Position numbers and translations under genes: made by a program. The notes beneath the pieces were generated by a model. That model was not told the DNA's origin. It saw only the letters and a list, made by a program, of their open reading frames with translations, and did no database searches. From Saccopteryx bilineata (taxonomy: Eukaryota; Chordata; Mammalia; Chiroptera; Emballonuridae), in NCBI RefSeq assembly GCF_036850765.1, contig NC_089491.1, forward strand, positions 185,793,520 through 185,857,519: DNA of 64,000 nt, read 5' to 3'. This document shows, in pieces, positions 11,461 through 22,265 of the stretch. Position 1 is the first letter of the stretch. The number at the start of each line of letters is the position of its first letter.

Positions 11461-13429
11461 TTATATATATATATTTTTGCATTTAACTTAAGATGCAAAA
11501 AAATAAGCTGGAAAGACATGGCTGCAGCCACTGAGTTCTAACTTGGTGGCCACAGTCAATCACATTTTCTTGCAAAATAGAAAGAAAAGCAAATATTTAT
11601 AAAATTCTGTGTGTTGAGTTATTTGTCATGTTTCCTCTGCATTCATGGTGCCCAAACCACATCAGTATAAAAACTGAATGAATTATGTGAGGATTAGAAG
11701 AAGAAAACTTTAGTTTCCCACATTGAAAATGGTTAGTTTGGGAATTAGTGTGTCATTTTATAATTACTTAATCTGTGTCCTCAGAGTCAAGGTACATGCA
11801 GTCGTGTGCTGAAGCTAACTGTATGAAGAACCAGTCGCTGAGTAGTCAAGAATTTTGCAAGCTGGTTGTTAAACCATTGACAGCTTGAAATCAACCAGGT
11901 GGGAGTACTTACACCACTGAAATCAGTAAACATCACAAATTGGGGTATTTTTTTTTCTCCTGGGAGAGTCAACTTACCTGCCTATCACAGAATGTGTGTG
12001 TCTTACAACACGTGGAAGAAAATGAGGACACTTCAAAGGTGGCTTGTTTTTCCAAAGTGAGTGTCCATCCTATTTGTGTAGATAATCTTTCCACCAGTTC
12101 TATGACAATGCAATGTTATTATTGTTGTTGCTATTTTACATATTTGAAATCTGATACCATGATGCATAATCATCAATACCCAAAGTAATACATATCAGGA
12201 CAGAACCAGAAGTAAAATGCCAGTTTCCTGACTGACACAACCTTTATCCTACCCTGGTTTTGAGATAACAGCATCATAGGTTTTGATTTCTGGCAATTTG
12301 GGACTTTCAGTGAATTTTAAGGGTTGCTATTAATATTTTCTAAATTAAAAAAAAACATCTGAATTATATATTCTATATCACTTGCGAAGGGGAGGTTGAG
12401 GAGCAAGCTGAAGACATGATAAATATTTCATATAGATGAAAATGTTTCATTTGTCAGCATTGGGAAAACCATATGCTGATGGCCTTTAGGTGTGGAAAGA
12501 GTTGTCTAAGAAGTGAAACATACATTTGTTTCCAAGGGAGATTTTGTTATAATTAGGAATTTTGAATAGATATATGAAATGTATAAGAAGATTTATAAAG
12601 TAAAATAAACAGAAAACAAAACACAATTTTGTTTAAACTGGAAATCTACATTGCCCTGAGAGGTTGATGAGAGGGAGGAATGTTGAGGTGTGTTTTTCCA
12701 ATGGTATCAGCTAAACCTGAACTGCTGCTGAGGACAGGAGAGGAAACTGATAGCACTGGGTGCCTGAATGGCTAGGCTGGGACTTCCCCCAGGAGCAGCT
12801 CCAGCCCTCTGGATGGCTTTCTAGGTAATGTACCTTCCCTAGGAGAGGGGAAAGCAAACTTAAACCAGACAATTTTACTACACCTTTTCCAGTCTGGGAA
12901 AGAAAGATAGGTTAAAAATTTAGAACAAAAGAGATTGATGCCTGGGATTTTCATATTCCTTTCCACCACTTTCCTGAGCCATTTGTGACATTCCAGTGAG
13001 TATATCACTGTGTCAGGCATGGGGGTAGCTGAGAAAAATTTCCCGTTGTTCTCTATAAAGCCACGTGATATATTGTTGTTCCACAATTAACAAAAACCCA
13101 GCAGACTAATATCCAAACTCAAATCAAATGGATCAGGGTATGTTTTTCCCCCCTGTTTCTCCTTTTTGTCTTCTTTTGGGTTAATTAAATTTTATTTAAG
13201 ATTATATTTTAATTTGTTTTGGATATATGTGCATATTTTCAGTAATCACAGTAAGTTTTAAATAAATATTCTTGACTACTTACAGTCTATTTAGAGTTAG
13301 TAATGCACCACTTCACAAAACTATGGAAATCTTGTACTGGGTAGGTCCTTTTACAGTCCCTATCCAATCTGCAGCAGTTATATGTATTGTGCGTACATTT
13401 ATTTCAAACTAAAATACCATGGTTTACTG
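11461..13429. other. Unassigned single-copy-looking DNA
   Basis: About 2 kb with no clear coding region. Short open frames on either strand show no recognisable domain, and 13140-13300 is A/T-rich. I would treat this as intergenic or intronic. Confidence 0.4.
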
Positions 13430-13572
13430 CTTTTTGTTGAATTTACTGGGGAAACAATGGTTAACATAATTATAAAGTTTCAGGTGCACAATTCTACAAC
13501 AGATGTCTGTACACTGTATTGTATATTCACTCCCACCAAGTCAAGTCTCCATCAGCATTTATTCCCCAAGAC
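13430..13572 (-). mobile_element. Old L1 3' end, first part (split by a hAT insertion)
   Basis: The plus strand shows the reverse of an L1 3' terminus (GTTTCAGGTGCACAATTCTA, CATCAGCATTTATTCCCC). The same family appears at 24656-24815. The text resumes at 22266 beyond the hAT/L1 nest, so the two parts were once continuous. Confidence 0.7.
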
Positions 13573-13857
13573 CAGTGGTTCTCAAACTTTTTGAAGTCAG
13601 AGTGCATTTAAAATCCTACAAATAATTGTAGGTGCACTATATACAAATTTCTGAGAAATATGTTATAATGATTAAGTCAAATATTAAAGAAAAAATATAT
13701 AAAGTCTAAGCATGCTTTTATGGTAATTAAATGAAATAAATACAACAAAATTAAATTTATTCTAACATTATAAAACATTTTTATATTACATTTTTTGAGT
13801 TATGCTTTTTAGAATTCATAAAAAATTTTAAAAACAACAAAATAGTTCTTTTTATAT

Positions 13858-13873
13858 GTATAGATCCATTCTT
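13858..13873. repeat. Left 16-bp target-site duplication of the young L1
   Basis: GTATAGATCCATTCTT here is identical to 21726-21741. Both lie in hAT sequence and bound the L1 insertion. Confidence 0.95.
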
Positions 13874-13934
13874 TTTTTTTTACAGTATTTTGAAAGATCT
13901 CAATGTTTAAGTTTTAATTTTTTTTTTTTTTTTT

Positions 13935-14197
13935 AAATAAATTTTTATTAATGGTAATGGGATGACATTAATAAATCAGGGTACATATATTCAAAGAAAA
14001 CATGTCTAGGTTATTTTGTCATCAAATTATGTTGCAAACCCCTCGCCCAAAGTCAGATTGTCCTCCGTCACCCTCTATCTAGTTCTCTGTGCCCCTCCCC
14101 CTCCCCCTAACTCTCTCCCTCCCTCCCTCCCATGTCCTCCCTCCCCCCCCACTCTTGGTAACCACCACACTCTTGTCCATGTCTCTTAGTCTCATTT
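13935..14197 (-). other. 3' UTR of the young L1
   Basis: The minus strand from the ORF2 stop (14198) to the A-tail contains a G-rich purine tract (complement of 14091-14155, runs of up to eight C on the plus strand). The same conserved text as the older L1 follows near 13978 (plus strand CAGGGTACATATATTC). The tract has quadruplex potential. Confidence 0.85.
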
Positions 14198-17100
14198 TTA
14201 TGTTCCACCAATGTATGGAATCATGTAGTTCTTGTTTTTTTCTGATTTGCTTATTTCACTCCTTATAATGTTATCAAGATCCCACCATTTTGCTGTAAAT
14301 GATCTGATGTCATCATTTCTTATGGCTGAGTAGTATTCCATAGTGTATATGTGCCACATCTTCTTTATCCAGTCTTCTATTGAAGGGCTTTTTGGTTGTT
14401 TCCATGTCTTGGCCACTGTGAACAGTGCTGCAATGAACATGGGGCTACATGTGTCTTCACGTATCAATGTTTCTGAGGTTTTGGGGTATATACCCAGTAG
14501 AGGGATTGCTGGGTCATAAGGTAGTTCTATTTGCAGTTTTTTGAGGAACCACCATACTTCCCTCCATAATGGTTGTACTACTTTACAGTCCCACCAACAG
14601 TGAATGAGGGTTCCTTTTTCTCCACAGCCCCTCCAACATTTGCTATTACCCGTCTTGTTGATAATAGCTAATCTAACAGGAGTGAGGTGGTATCTCATTG
14701 TAGTTTTGATTTGCATTTCTCTAATAACTAATGAAGCTGAGCATCTTTTCATATATCTGTTGGCCATTTGTATCTCTTCCTGGGAGAAGTGTCTGTTCAT
14801 GTCCTCTTCCCATTTTTTTATTGGATTGTTTGTTTGTTTGTTGTTGAGTTTTATGAGTTCTTTGTAAATTTTGGATATTAGGCCCTTATCTGAGCTGTCG
14901 TTTGAAAATATCAGTTCCCATATAGTTGGCTGTCTGTTTATTTTGATATCAGTTTCTCTTGCTGAGCAAAAACTTTTTATTCTGATGTAGTCCCATTCAT
15001 TTATCTTTGCCTTCACTTCTCTTGCCATTGGAGTCAAGTTCATAAAATGTTCTTTAAAACCCAGGTCCATGATTTTAGTACCTATGTCTTCTTCTATGTA
15101 CTTTATTGTTTCAGGTCTTATATTTAGGTCTTTGATCCATTTTGAATTAATTTTAGTACACGGGGACAGGCTGTAGTCGAGTTTCATTCTTTTGCATGTG
15201 GCTTTCCAGTTTTCCCAACACCATTTGTTGAAGAGGCTTTCTTTTCTCCATTGTGTGTTGTTGGCCCCTTTATCAAACATTATTTGACCATATATATGTG
15301 GTTTTATTTCTGGGCTTTCTATTCTGTTCCATTGGTCTGAGTGTCTATTTTTTTTGCCAATACCATGCTGTTTTGATTATCGTGGCCCTATAATATAGTT
15401 TAAAGTCAGGTATTGTAATGCCCCCAGCTTCATTCTTTTTCCTTAGGATTGTTTTGGCTATTCGGGGTTTTTTATAGTTCCATATAAATCTGATGATTTT
15501 TTGTTCCATTTCTTTAAAAAATCTCATAGGGATTTTGATGGGAATTGCATTAAATTTGTATATTGCTTTGGGTAATATGGCCATTTTGATTATATTTATT
15601 CTTCCTATCCAAGAACAAGGAATATTTTTCCATCTCATTGTATCTTTTTCGATTTCCCTTAACAATGCTTTGTAATTTTCATTATATAGGTCCTTTACGT
15701 TCTTTGTTATGTTTATTCCTAGGTATTTTATTTTTTTTGTTACAATCGTGAAGGGGATTATTTTTTTGAGTTCGTTTTCTAATATTTCATTGTTGGCATA
15801 TAGAAAGGCTATGGACTTTTGTATGTTAATTTTGTATCCTGCGACCTTACTGTATTGGTTTATTGTTTCTAATAATCTTTTTGTGGAGTCCTTCGGGTTT
15901 TCGATGTATAGGATCATATCATCAGCAAAAAGTGATAGCTTTACTTCTTCTTTTCCGATATGGATGCCTTTTATTTCTTTGTCTTGTCTGATTGCTCTGG
16001 CCAGAACTTCTAGCACCACGTTGAATAAGAGTGGAGAGAGTGGACAACCCTGTCTTGTTCCTGATTTAAGGTAGAAAGTCCTCAGTTTTATGCCGTTTAA
16101 TAGGATGTTGGCTGATGGTTTATCATATATGGCCTTTATCATGTTGAGATATTTTCCTTCTATACCCATTTTGTTGAGAGTCTTAAACATAAAATTGTGT
16201 TGTATTTTATCAAAAGCCTTTTCTGCATCTATTGATAAGATCATGTGGTTTTTGTTCTTTGTTTTGTTGATATGGTGTATTACGTTAACCGTTTTGCGTA
16301 TGTTGAACCATCCTTGAGATTCTGGGATGAATCCCACTTGATCATGATGTATTATTTTTTTAATATGTTGTTGTATTCGGTTTGCCAGTATTTTGTTTAG
16401 TATTTTAGCATCTGTATTCATTAGAGATATTGGTCTGTAGTTTTCTTTCTTTGTGCCATCCTTGCCAGGTTTTGGTATGAGGGTTATGTTGGCCTCATAA
16501 AATGTGTTTGGAAGTATTGCTTCTTCTTCAATTTTTTGGAAGACTTTGAGTAGAATAGGAACCAAGTCTTCTTTGAATGTTTGATAGAATTCACTAGTAT
16601 AACCGTCTGGGCCTGGACTTTTATTTTTGGGGAGATTTTTAATAGTTTTTTCTATTTCCTCCCTGCTGATTGGTCTGTTTAGGCTTTCTGCTTCTTCATG
16701 ACTCAGTCTAGGAAGGTTGTATTGTTCTAGGAATTTATCCATTTCTTCTAGATTGTTGTATTTGGTGGCATATAATTTTTCATAGTATTCTACAATAATT
16801 CTTTGTATTTCTATGATGTCTGTGGTGATCTCTCCTCTTTCATTTTGGATTTTATTTATTTGAGTCCTGTGTCTTTTTTCCTTGGTGAGTCTTGCCAAGG
16901 GTTTGTCAATTTTGTTGATCTTTTCAAAGAACCAGCTCCTTGTTTTATTGATTTTTTCTATAGTTTTTCTGTTCTCTATTTCATTTATTTCTGCTCTGAT
17001 TTTTATTATCTCCTTTCTTCGGCTGGTTTTGGGTTGTCTTTGTTCTTCTTTTTCTAGTTCCTTAAGGTGTGAAGTTAAGTGGTTTACTTCGGCTCTCTCT

Positions 17101-18026
17101 TGTTTGTTCATATAGGCCTGAAGTGATATGAACTTTCCTCTTATTACTGCTTTTGCTGCATCCCAGAGATTCTGATATGTCGTATTTTCATTTTCATTTG
17201 TCTGTATAAATCTTTTGATTTCTGCACTTATTTCTTCTTTGACCCATTCATTTTTTAGAAGTATGTTGTTTAGTTTCCACATTTTTGTGGGTTTTTCCCC
17301 CTCTTTTTTGCAGTTGAATTCTAGTTTCAAGGCTTTATGATCAGAAAATATGCTTGGTACAATTTCAATTTTTCTAAATTTGCTGATATTGTCTTTGTGG
17401 CCCAACATATGGTCAATTCTTGAGAATGTTCCATGTACACTAGAGAAAAATGTATACTCTGTCGCTTTGGGATGAAGTGTCCTGTAGATGTCTATCATAT
17501 CCAGGTGTTCTAGTATTTCGTTTAAGTCCACTATATCTTTATTGATTCTCTGTTTGGATGACCGATCTAGAGCCGTCAGCGGTGTATTGAGGTCTCCAAG
17601 TATGATTGTATTTTTGTTAGTTTTTGTTTTAAGGTCAATAAGTAGCTGTCTTATATATTTTGGTGCTCCTTGGTTTGGTGCATATATATTAAGGATTGTT
17701 ATGTCTTCTTGATTCAACTTCCCCTTAATCATTATGAAATGACCATTTTTGTCTCTGAGTACTTTTTCTGTCTTGTAGTCAGCATTATTAGATATGAGTA
17801 TTGCTACACCTGCTTTTTTTTGGGTGTTGTTTGCTTGGAGTATTGTTTTCCAGCCTTTCACTTTGAATTTGTTTTTATCCTTGTTGCTTAGATGTGTTTC
17901 TTGTAGGCAGCATATAGTTGGATTTTCTTTTTTAATCCATTCTGCTACTCTGTGTCTTTTTATTGGTAAGTTTAATCCATTTACATTTAGTGTAATTGTT
18001 GACACTTGTGGGTTCCCTACTGCCAT
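14198..18026 (-). pseudogene. L1 ORF2 (endonuclease/reverse transcriptase), one frameshift
   Basis: ORF2 nicks target DNA and copies L1 RNA at the nick. The first 893 codons (18026 down to 15345) start [19 protein letters not shown] and keep N14, E43, D145, N147, D229 and H230 of the endonuclease, then [14 protein letters not shown] and FADD (D702, D703) of the reverse transcriptase; these positions match my memory of human numbering. The frame then breaks in a run of eight A on the sense strand (plus 15348-15355). The remaining 360-codon frame (15280-14198) carries the Cys-rich motif [14 protein letters not shown] and ends GGT. The whole span is one base longer than a multiple of three, so this one extra base explains the break. 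The run is also a typical site of sequencing error, so the gene may be intact in the animal. Confidence 0.93.
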
Positions 18027-18259
18027 TTTATAAATTGCTTTCTGTTAGTTTTGTATCTAGTTTGATTCTTCTCTTTTGTTTTTCTATCATTTGTTTTTGT
18101 TTGTTTGTGTTCCATACTTCTTTCCTCTGTTGCTACCTTTTTTAAGTCAAGTGTTTTTGTGGTGTTTTTTTTAAGGGTGGTTACCATTAAGTAATGAAAA
18201 GGGTACCTACCATATTCATTGTAGTACCCTATCTTATAAGTATTTCTGCACTTCATCAT
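18017..18259 (-). CDS. Small 80-codon ORF in the L1 spacer, overlapping the ORF2 start
   Basis: In the spacer between ORF1 and ORF2 an 80-codon frame starts [10 protein letters not shown] and ends FIKWQ, with its stop three bases past the ORF2 ATG codon, in a different frame (the overlap reads ATGGCAGTAG). It is lysine- and threonine-rich ([15 protein letters not shown]) and shows no known domain. The older L1 has only 58 bases here and no such frame. It may be a chance frame, or one whose termination feeds re-initiation at ORF2; nothing in the sequence proves it is translated. Confidence 0.35.
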   Translation of the reverse strand: MMKCRNTYKIGYYNEYGRYPFHYLMVTTLKKNTTKTLDLKKVATEERSMEHKQTKTNDRKTKEKNQTRYKTNRKQFIKWQ

Positions 18260-18351
18260 CCTTTGCTACTGTTAATCTCCATCCTCTCCCCCCTTTTTTT
18301 CCTTTGTTGTCACAGTTTAAGTTTGGTTTTATTGTGTTCTTGGTGGAGCTG

Positions 18352-19347
18352 TTACTTGTGGTGTTGTTTTCTTTTGTTCTTTGAATCTGGTTGGAAAACC
18401 CCCCTTAGTATTTCCTGGAGTGGGGGCTTTCTGTTGATAAATTCTCTCATCTTTTCTGTATTTGTGAATGTTTTTATATCTCCTTCATACTTGAAGGATA
18501 GCTTTGATGGGTATAGTATTCTTGGCTGAAAGTTCCTCTCTTTCAGGGCTTTAAATATTGGGGTCCACTCTCTTCTAGCTTGTAGAGTTTCTGCTGAGAA
18601 ATCTGATGATAATCTAATAGGCCTTCCTTTATATGTTGTACTCTTCTTTTCCCTGGCTGCCTTGAGAATTTTTTCTTTGTCATTGGTTTGTGTCATCTTT
18701 ATTATGATGTGCCTTGGAGTGGGTTTGTTGGGGTTAAGAAAACTCGATGTTCTGTTTGCTTCTTGAATTTGAGGCTTTAGTTCTTTCCACAGGCTTGGGA
18801 AGTTCTCGTCTATTATTTGTTTGAGTATATTCTCCATTCCATTTTCTTTCTCTTCTCCCTCTGATATACCTATTATTCTTATGTTATTCTTTCTGATGGA
18901 GTCAGACAATTCCTGTAGGGCTTTCTCGTTTTTTATTATTTTTGAGTCTCTTTCTTCTTCTCTCTGTTGTGCCTCAAGTTGTTTGTCTTCTATTTCACTA
19001 ATCCTATCTTCAATCTGGGCTGTTCTGTTAGCTAAGCTTGTTATCTCGTTTTTCAGCTCGTGAATTGAGTTTTTCATTTCTGTTTGATTTGTTTTTATAG
19101 TTTCAATTTCCTTGGTAATATATTCTTTGTGTTCATTGAGCTGTTTTCTGATCTCCCTATATTGCCTCTCTGTGTTTTCTTGTATATCTCTGAGTATTTT
19201 TAAGATTTCTATTTTAAATTCTCTGTCATTTAGCTCCAAGGCTTCCAATATGTTAAGTCTTTTCTCCATAGATTTTTCCACATCTATTTGTGTTACCTCT
19301 CTTTCTTTTGTATCCATAATATTCGATTTCCTCTTTCTTATCGGCAT
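18352..19347 (-). CDS. L1 ORF1 protein (RNA-binding chaperone), intact
   Basis: An uninterrupted 331-codon frame begins MPIRKRKSNIMDTKEREVTQ. Residues about 40-150 are rich in charged and leucine/isoleucine heptads and look like the long coiled coil that trimerises ORF1p. Residues about 153-250 are the RRM-like domain (NNIRIIGISEG, RHIIIKM). Residues about 250-320 are the C-terminal domain (SSDFSAETLQARREW, RILYPSKLSFKYEGD). The length is close to human ORF1p (338). It lies after the 5' UTR and 325 bases before ORF2. The product would coat L1 RNA in cytoplasmic particles. The intact frame suggests recent integration. Confidence 0.95.
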   Translation of the reverse strand: MPIRKRKSNIMDTKEREVTQIDVEKSMEKRLNILEALELNDREFKIEILKILRDIQENTERQYREIRKQLNEHKEYITKEIETIKTNQTEMKNSIHELKNEITSLANRTAQIEDRISEIEDKQLEAQQREEERDSKIIKNEKALQELSDSIRKNNIRIIGISEGEEKENGMENILKQIIDENFPSLWKELKPQIQEANRTSSFLNPNKPTPRHIIIKMTQTNDKEKILKAAREKKSTTYKGRPIRLSSDFSAETLQARREWTPIFKALKERNFQPRILYPSKLSFKYEGDIKTFTNTEKMREFINRKPPLQEILRGVFQPDSKNKRKQHHK

Positions 19348-21725
19348 CTGAGGGTCGTCTTATTGATAGCACTAATTAGAGTTAATAAAGAGTAAAAAGA
19401 AAAAAAAAAAAAGGGTAAAACACCCCACAAAAAAAAAACAGTAATAATTTATTATTTCCTCCTTTTTTTCTCTCTTCTCTTTCCCTCCTCTCCCCTCCTC
19501 AGGGAAATATCGTGCCTATAATGGAGGGCCTGATATGGGGTGAAGAGTTCAAGGGGCAAAAAAAGGGAGTAGGGATCTACTAAATGCAAAAAAAAAAAAA
19601 AAAAGAAGAAAATCTTAGACAAGCATAAGATGATTTGCTTGTAAGTGATGGTCAACTAAGAGATATAATGAGAGGGATAAGAGGGAATCAGAAAAAAGGA
19701 CCAAAAAAGAATAATAAAGAAGAAAAAATAAAATTAATAAGTAAAAATCTGTTGTATTAAGTGGAGCGAAGACTAAATACAATGGAGACCTTGGGTTGGG
19801 AGGACCCAAAATGCCACAAAAATAAACAAACAAGAGAAAAAAAAATAAAAACAAAAGCAAAAAAGAGAAATAAAGCCAAAAAAAAGCCTTGAGTCCCAAA
19901 TTAACTAATTTGTTCGTGATTGAGGATTATATGGGAGGAAAGTACAATGAGAAAAGAAAAAACGAATAGAAAGGAAAAAATAAGAAAAAGAGAAAAAAGA
20001 AGGAAGAAATAAAATAGGAGGAGAAAAAAGCAAAATAAAGCAAGACAAAAAAAAACAAAAGAGGAGAGAGTGAGATTTAAGTGTTTTGGAGTATAACCTT
20101 AAAGGAGGGTGAGGATGAAGAAGAAAAATAAAATGCAATACTCATGGGTAGTGTAGTTCAAGAAAGGGGAAGCATAAGATGGGCAGAGAATAGAAGGACC
20201 GAGGTGGAGGAAATAAAGGCAAAAAGATAGAAGAAACAAACAACAACAACAACAACAAAAAATTAATGGATCAAGTTGTAAAGTCTGTGGGTTTTTCTTG
20301 ATTTTGAGAGGTTAACTTCTTCCTTTTTCTTTTCTCTCCCTCTTCCTAGTCGGTGACTCTGTACCCCAGGCTCTGCCCCTGTGTCACTCTTAGGTAGGGA
20401 TTTGCAGTTGATGGGATTCTATGGCAATGTCATATAATTGGCTTTAGTCTTGCTGGAAGTAAAGGCTTGTTGGCGTTTGCAGGGTCCAACGATGAGAGAG
20501 TTTGCTTTCCTGGATTCTCTCTCCTAGTCCCCCCTTTCTGAATTGGCAGCCTGGTGATCCAGCTATAAGGCTGCAACTGCTTCTGCCTGGGGAGTAAGAG
20601 GCTCAAAGAGCTGGGAAATCCCCACTCTATCCCCACTCAGTGCAAGGCTTTGGGAAAGGCTCTGACAGTCAGGGCCTCCAGTGTAATCAGGCGGGGGTGG
20701 GAGTCAATTGTTGTCAAGGTGACTGTTCAGCGCCTATCATTTAGTTGGACCTCTCAACCCAGGCTTTCCACACTTTGTAGCCTGTTTTTGCAGGGAAGAA
20801 GAGGCACTAGTCTCTGCTTACGACTAGTGTAGTATAGACCTTATTATCTGCCAAGTCCTTCTTGTTAGCGTTTATCCCTGAATATGGAGGCTCTATCAAT
20901 CAGAAGTTGCCCCCGCCCCTTTAGCGAGAGGCACTAAAAAATATCACGCCTCTTGTCTTGGATCGCTGAACTGAGAGAGATCTTATCAATTAGAACCGAG
21001 GGTGCGCAGATTTCATGGGTTAAGCTAATTTCAGTGATTGGGTCGCAGCTGTGTTTCCGAAGGTATTTTAGGCTGCCTGCACGCGCCCCTCCCCCAACGC
21101 TTGATTGTTAGCTTGAATGGCTGGGTGAGGTGCCCCGCCCATGGAGAGAATCTCCCAAGCCTCTCCCGCTCGCCCCGCCGCTGGCGGCTGGACCGCACCA
21201 GGCGCAGGATAATGGAGCCACCTGGGTGTGCGGGCCAGTAGGGCGCCCTGGGCGCGTGGAATGCCCAAGGCACGCGCGCGAATGGGGCGCTCCAGGCACT
21301 GGTGGCCGGCGACCCCCACTCGCAGTGTGCGGGCCGCTGGGAACGTCAGTGGTGCTCAACCGGACCGGGCGCGCGCGGGGACACATGGCGGCCGCTCGCG
21401 GTGGCGGTTCGCGGGGGTTCGCGGGGGCTCGCGGCGGCTCGCGGTCGCGGTCGGCCGCTCGCGGCGGCTTGTGGTTCCCAAGTATATGGGCTGACTCACC
21501 GCAGGCGCACTCCCTGGCAGCTTGAATGAGCGTCGCTGCGGTAGCTTCCTCCACACCCTCGTCTCTCAGATTCAAGTGATAACAGTCCTTTTGCTTTCAG
21601 TTTGTGTGGAACTCCAGAATGCTCCGCGGATAAATTTTTCTGTTTCTAGTTGATAAATTTGTTGTGATTTAGGGGAGAGCTGTCGGTCGCGCTTCTCACG
21701 GTGCCATTTCCGTGACGTCACTCTC
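19348..21725 (-). promoter_or_regulatory. 5' UTR and internal promoter of the young L1
   Basis: About 2.38 kb precede ORF1. The part next to ORF1 is strongly strand-biased: the plus strand at 19380-20280 is nearly all purine with long A runs, so the L1 RNA is pyrimidine-rich there. The distal part (21030-21560) is very CpG-rich with repeated CGCGG blocks, as in methylation-controlled L1 promoters. At the element's 5' end is a perfect TGACGTCA palindrome (21713-21720) and, just inside it, a YY1-like GAAATGGCAC on the sense strand. Promoter function is inferred from position and motifs. Confidence 0.75.
21713..21720. promoter_or_regulatory. Consensus CRE/ATF palindrome at the L1 5' end
   Basis: TGACGTCA is the full cAMP-response-element consensus bound by CREB/ATF factors. 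It ends five bases inside the target duplication, so it sits at the very start of the L1 transcript or promoter. Confidence 0.7.
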
Positions 21726-21741
21726 GTATAGATCCATTCTT
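21726..21741. repeat. Right 16-bp target-site duplication of the young L1
   Basis: GTATAGATCCATTCTT, identical to 13858-13873; hAT sequence continues after it. Confidence 0.95.
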
Positions 21742-22265
21742 AGTAAGATTTAGTAAATTCAGCAGGTCCTGGCACAAATGTGTTAAGTTTTTTCATTCTT
21801 GTGTTTATGAGAAACATGAGCCTGATGCATCCTAGCGATTTCTTCAATGTTTGGCCATATATTTGAAAGGCAAACTCTCATTTCCTCACCAATACACTGA
21901 AGAATTCCTCTCTTTTTACTCTTAATTGTGTTGAGTGCAAAAAAATCCCACCATACATATCATCTTAACTTTACCCCAAACAAAGGATAGATGAAACTTG
22001 CCTCTAGTCTTTCTTGGGAACATGGGGGGTAGTGTAAACAATCGAGCACCACAGCTTAACAGCCTTTTACAACCTAATCAGGCAAGTGAGGTGGGGGTTT
22101 GGGCAGACTGTCAGCTTACAGCCAATTCCCCACACCTCTGTCCCCCCAAAATCTAAAATCCAAAAAACCTTGTTGGTTTTTTGGTCCCCAACAGGCACAT
22201 ATTTCTCTGGAATACCAAAAGGCGCACCTAGAAATCTTCTAGGGCACACACTTGGAGAACCACAG

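Larger units (their letters stand above)
13874..21725 (-). mobile_element. Young, near-intact full-length L1 (7.85 kb), minus strand
   Basis: Bounded by an exact 16-bp duplication, this L1 carries on its sense (minus) strand a 2.4-kb 5' UTR with a CpG-rich start (19348-21725), an uninterrupted ORF1 (18352-19347), a 325-base spacer, ORF2 (14198-18026) with one frameshift, a 3' UTR with a G-rich tract (13935-14197), an A-tail and a short extra segment with a second A-tail (13874-13918). The endonuclease and reverse-transcriptase catalytic residues are present. It inserted into a hAT element, which itself lies in an older L1. The single defect, the exact duplication and the intact ORF1 mark it as one of the youngest elements in the window. 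Confidence 0.95.
13573..22265. mobile_element. hAT DNA transposon, split by a young L1
   Basis: The left end is CAGTGGTTCTCAAAC (13573) and the right end is the inverted GAGAACCACAG (to 22265), a typical hAT terminus. Flanking 8-mers CCCAAGAC (13565-13572) and CCCTATAC (22266-22273) agree at six of eight positions and fit a decayed 8-bp duplication. Without the L1 inserted at 13858-21741 the element is about 0.8 kb. No transposase is recognisable, so it is non-autonomous. Sequence at 21960-22140 is shared with a repeat at about 49440-49650. Confidence 0.8.

Noticed and set aside
21130..21575. Long open frames on both strands in the GC-rich block
   Set aside because: They lie in the L1 5' UTR, overlap each other in several frames and consist of Arg/Pro/Gly-rich low-complexity text caused by high GC content.
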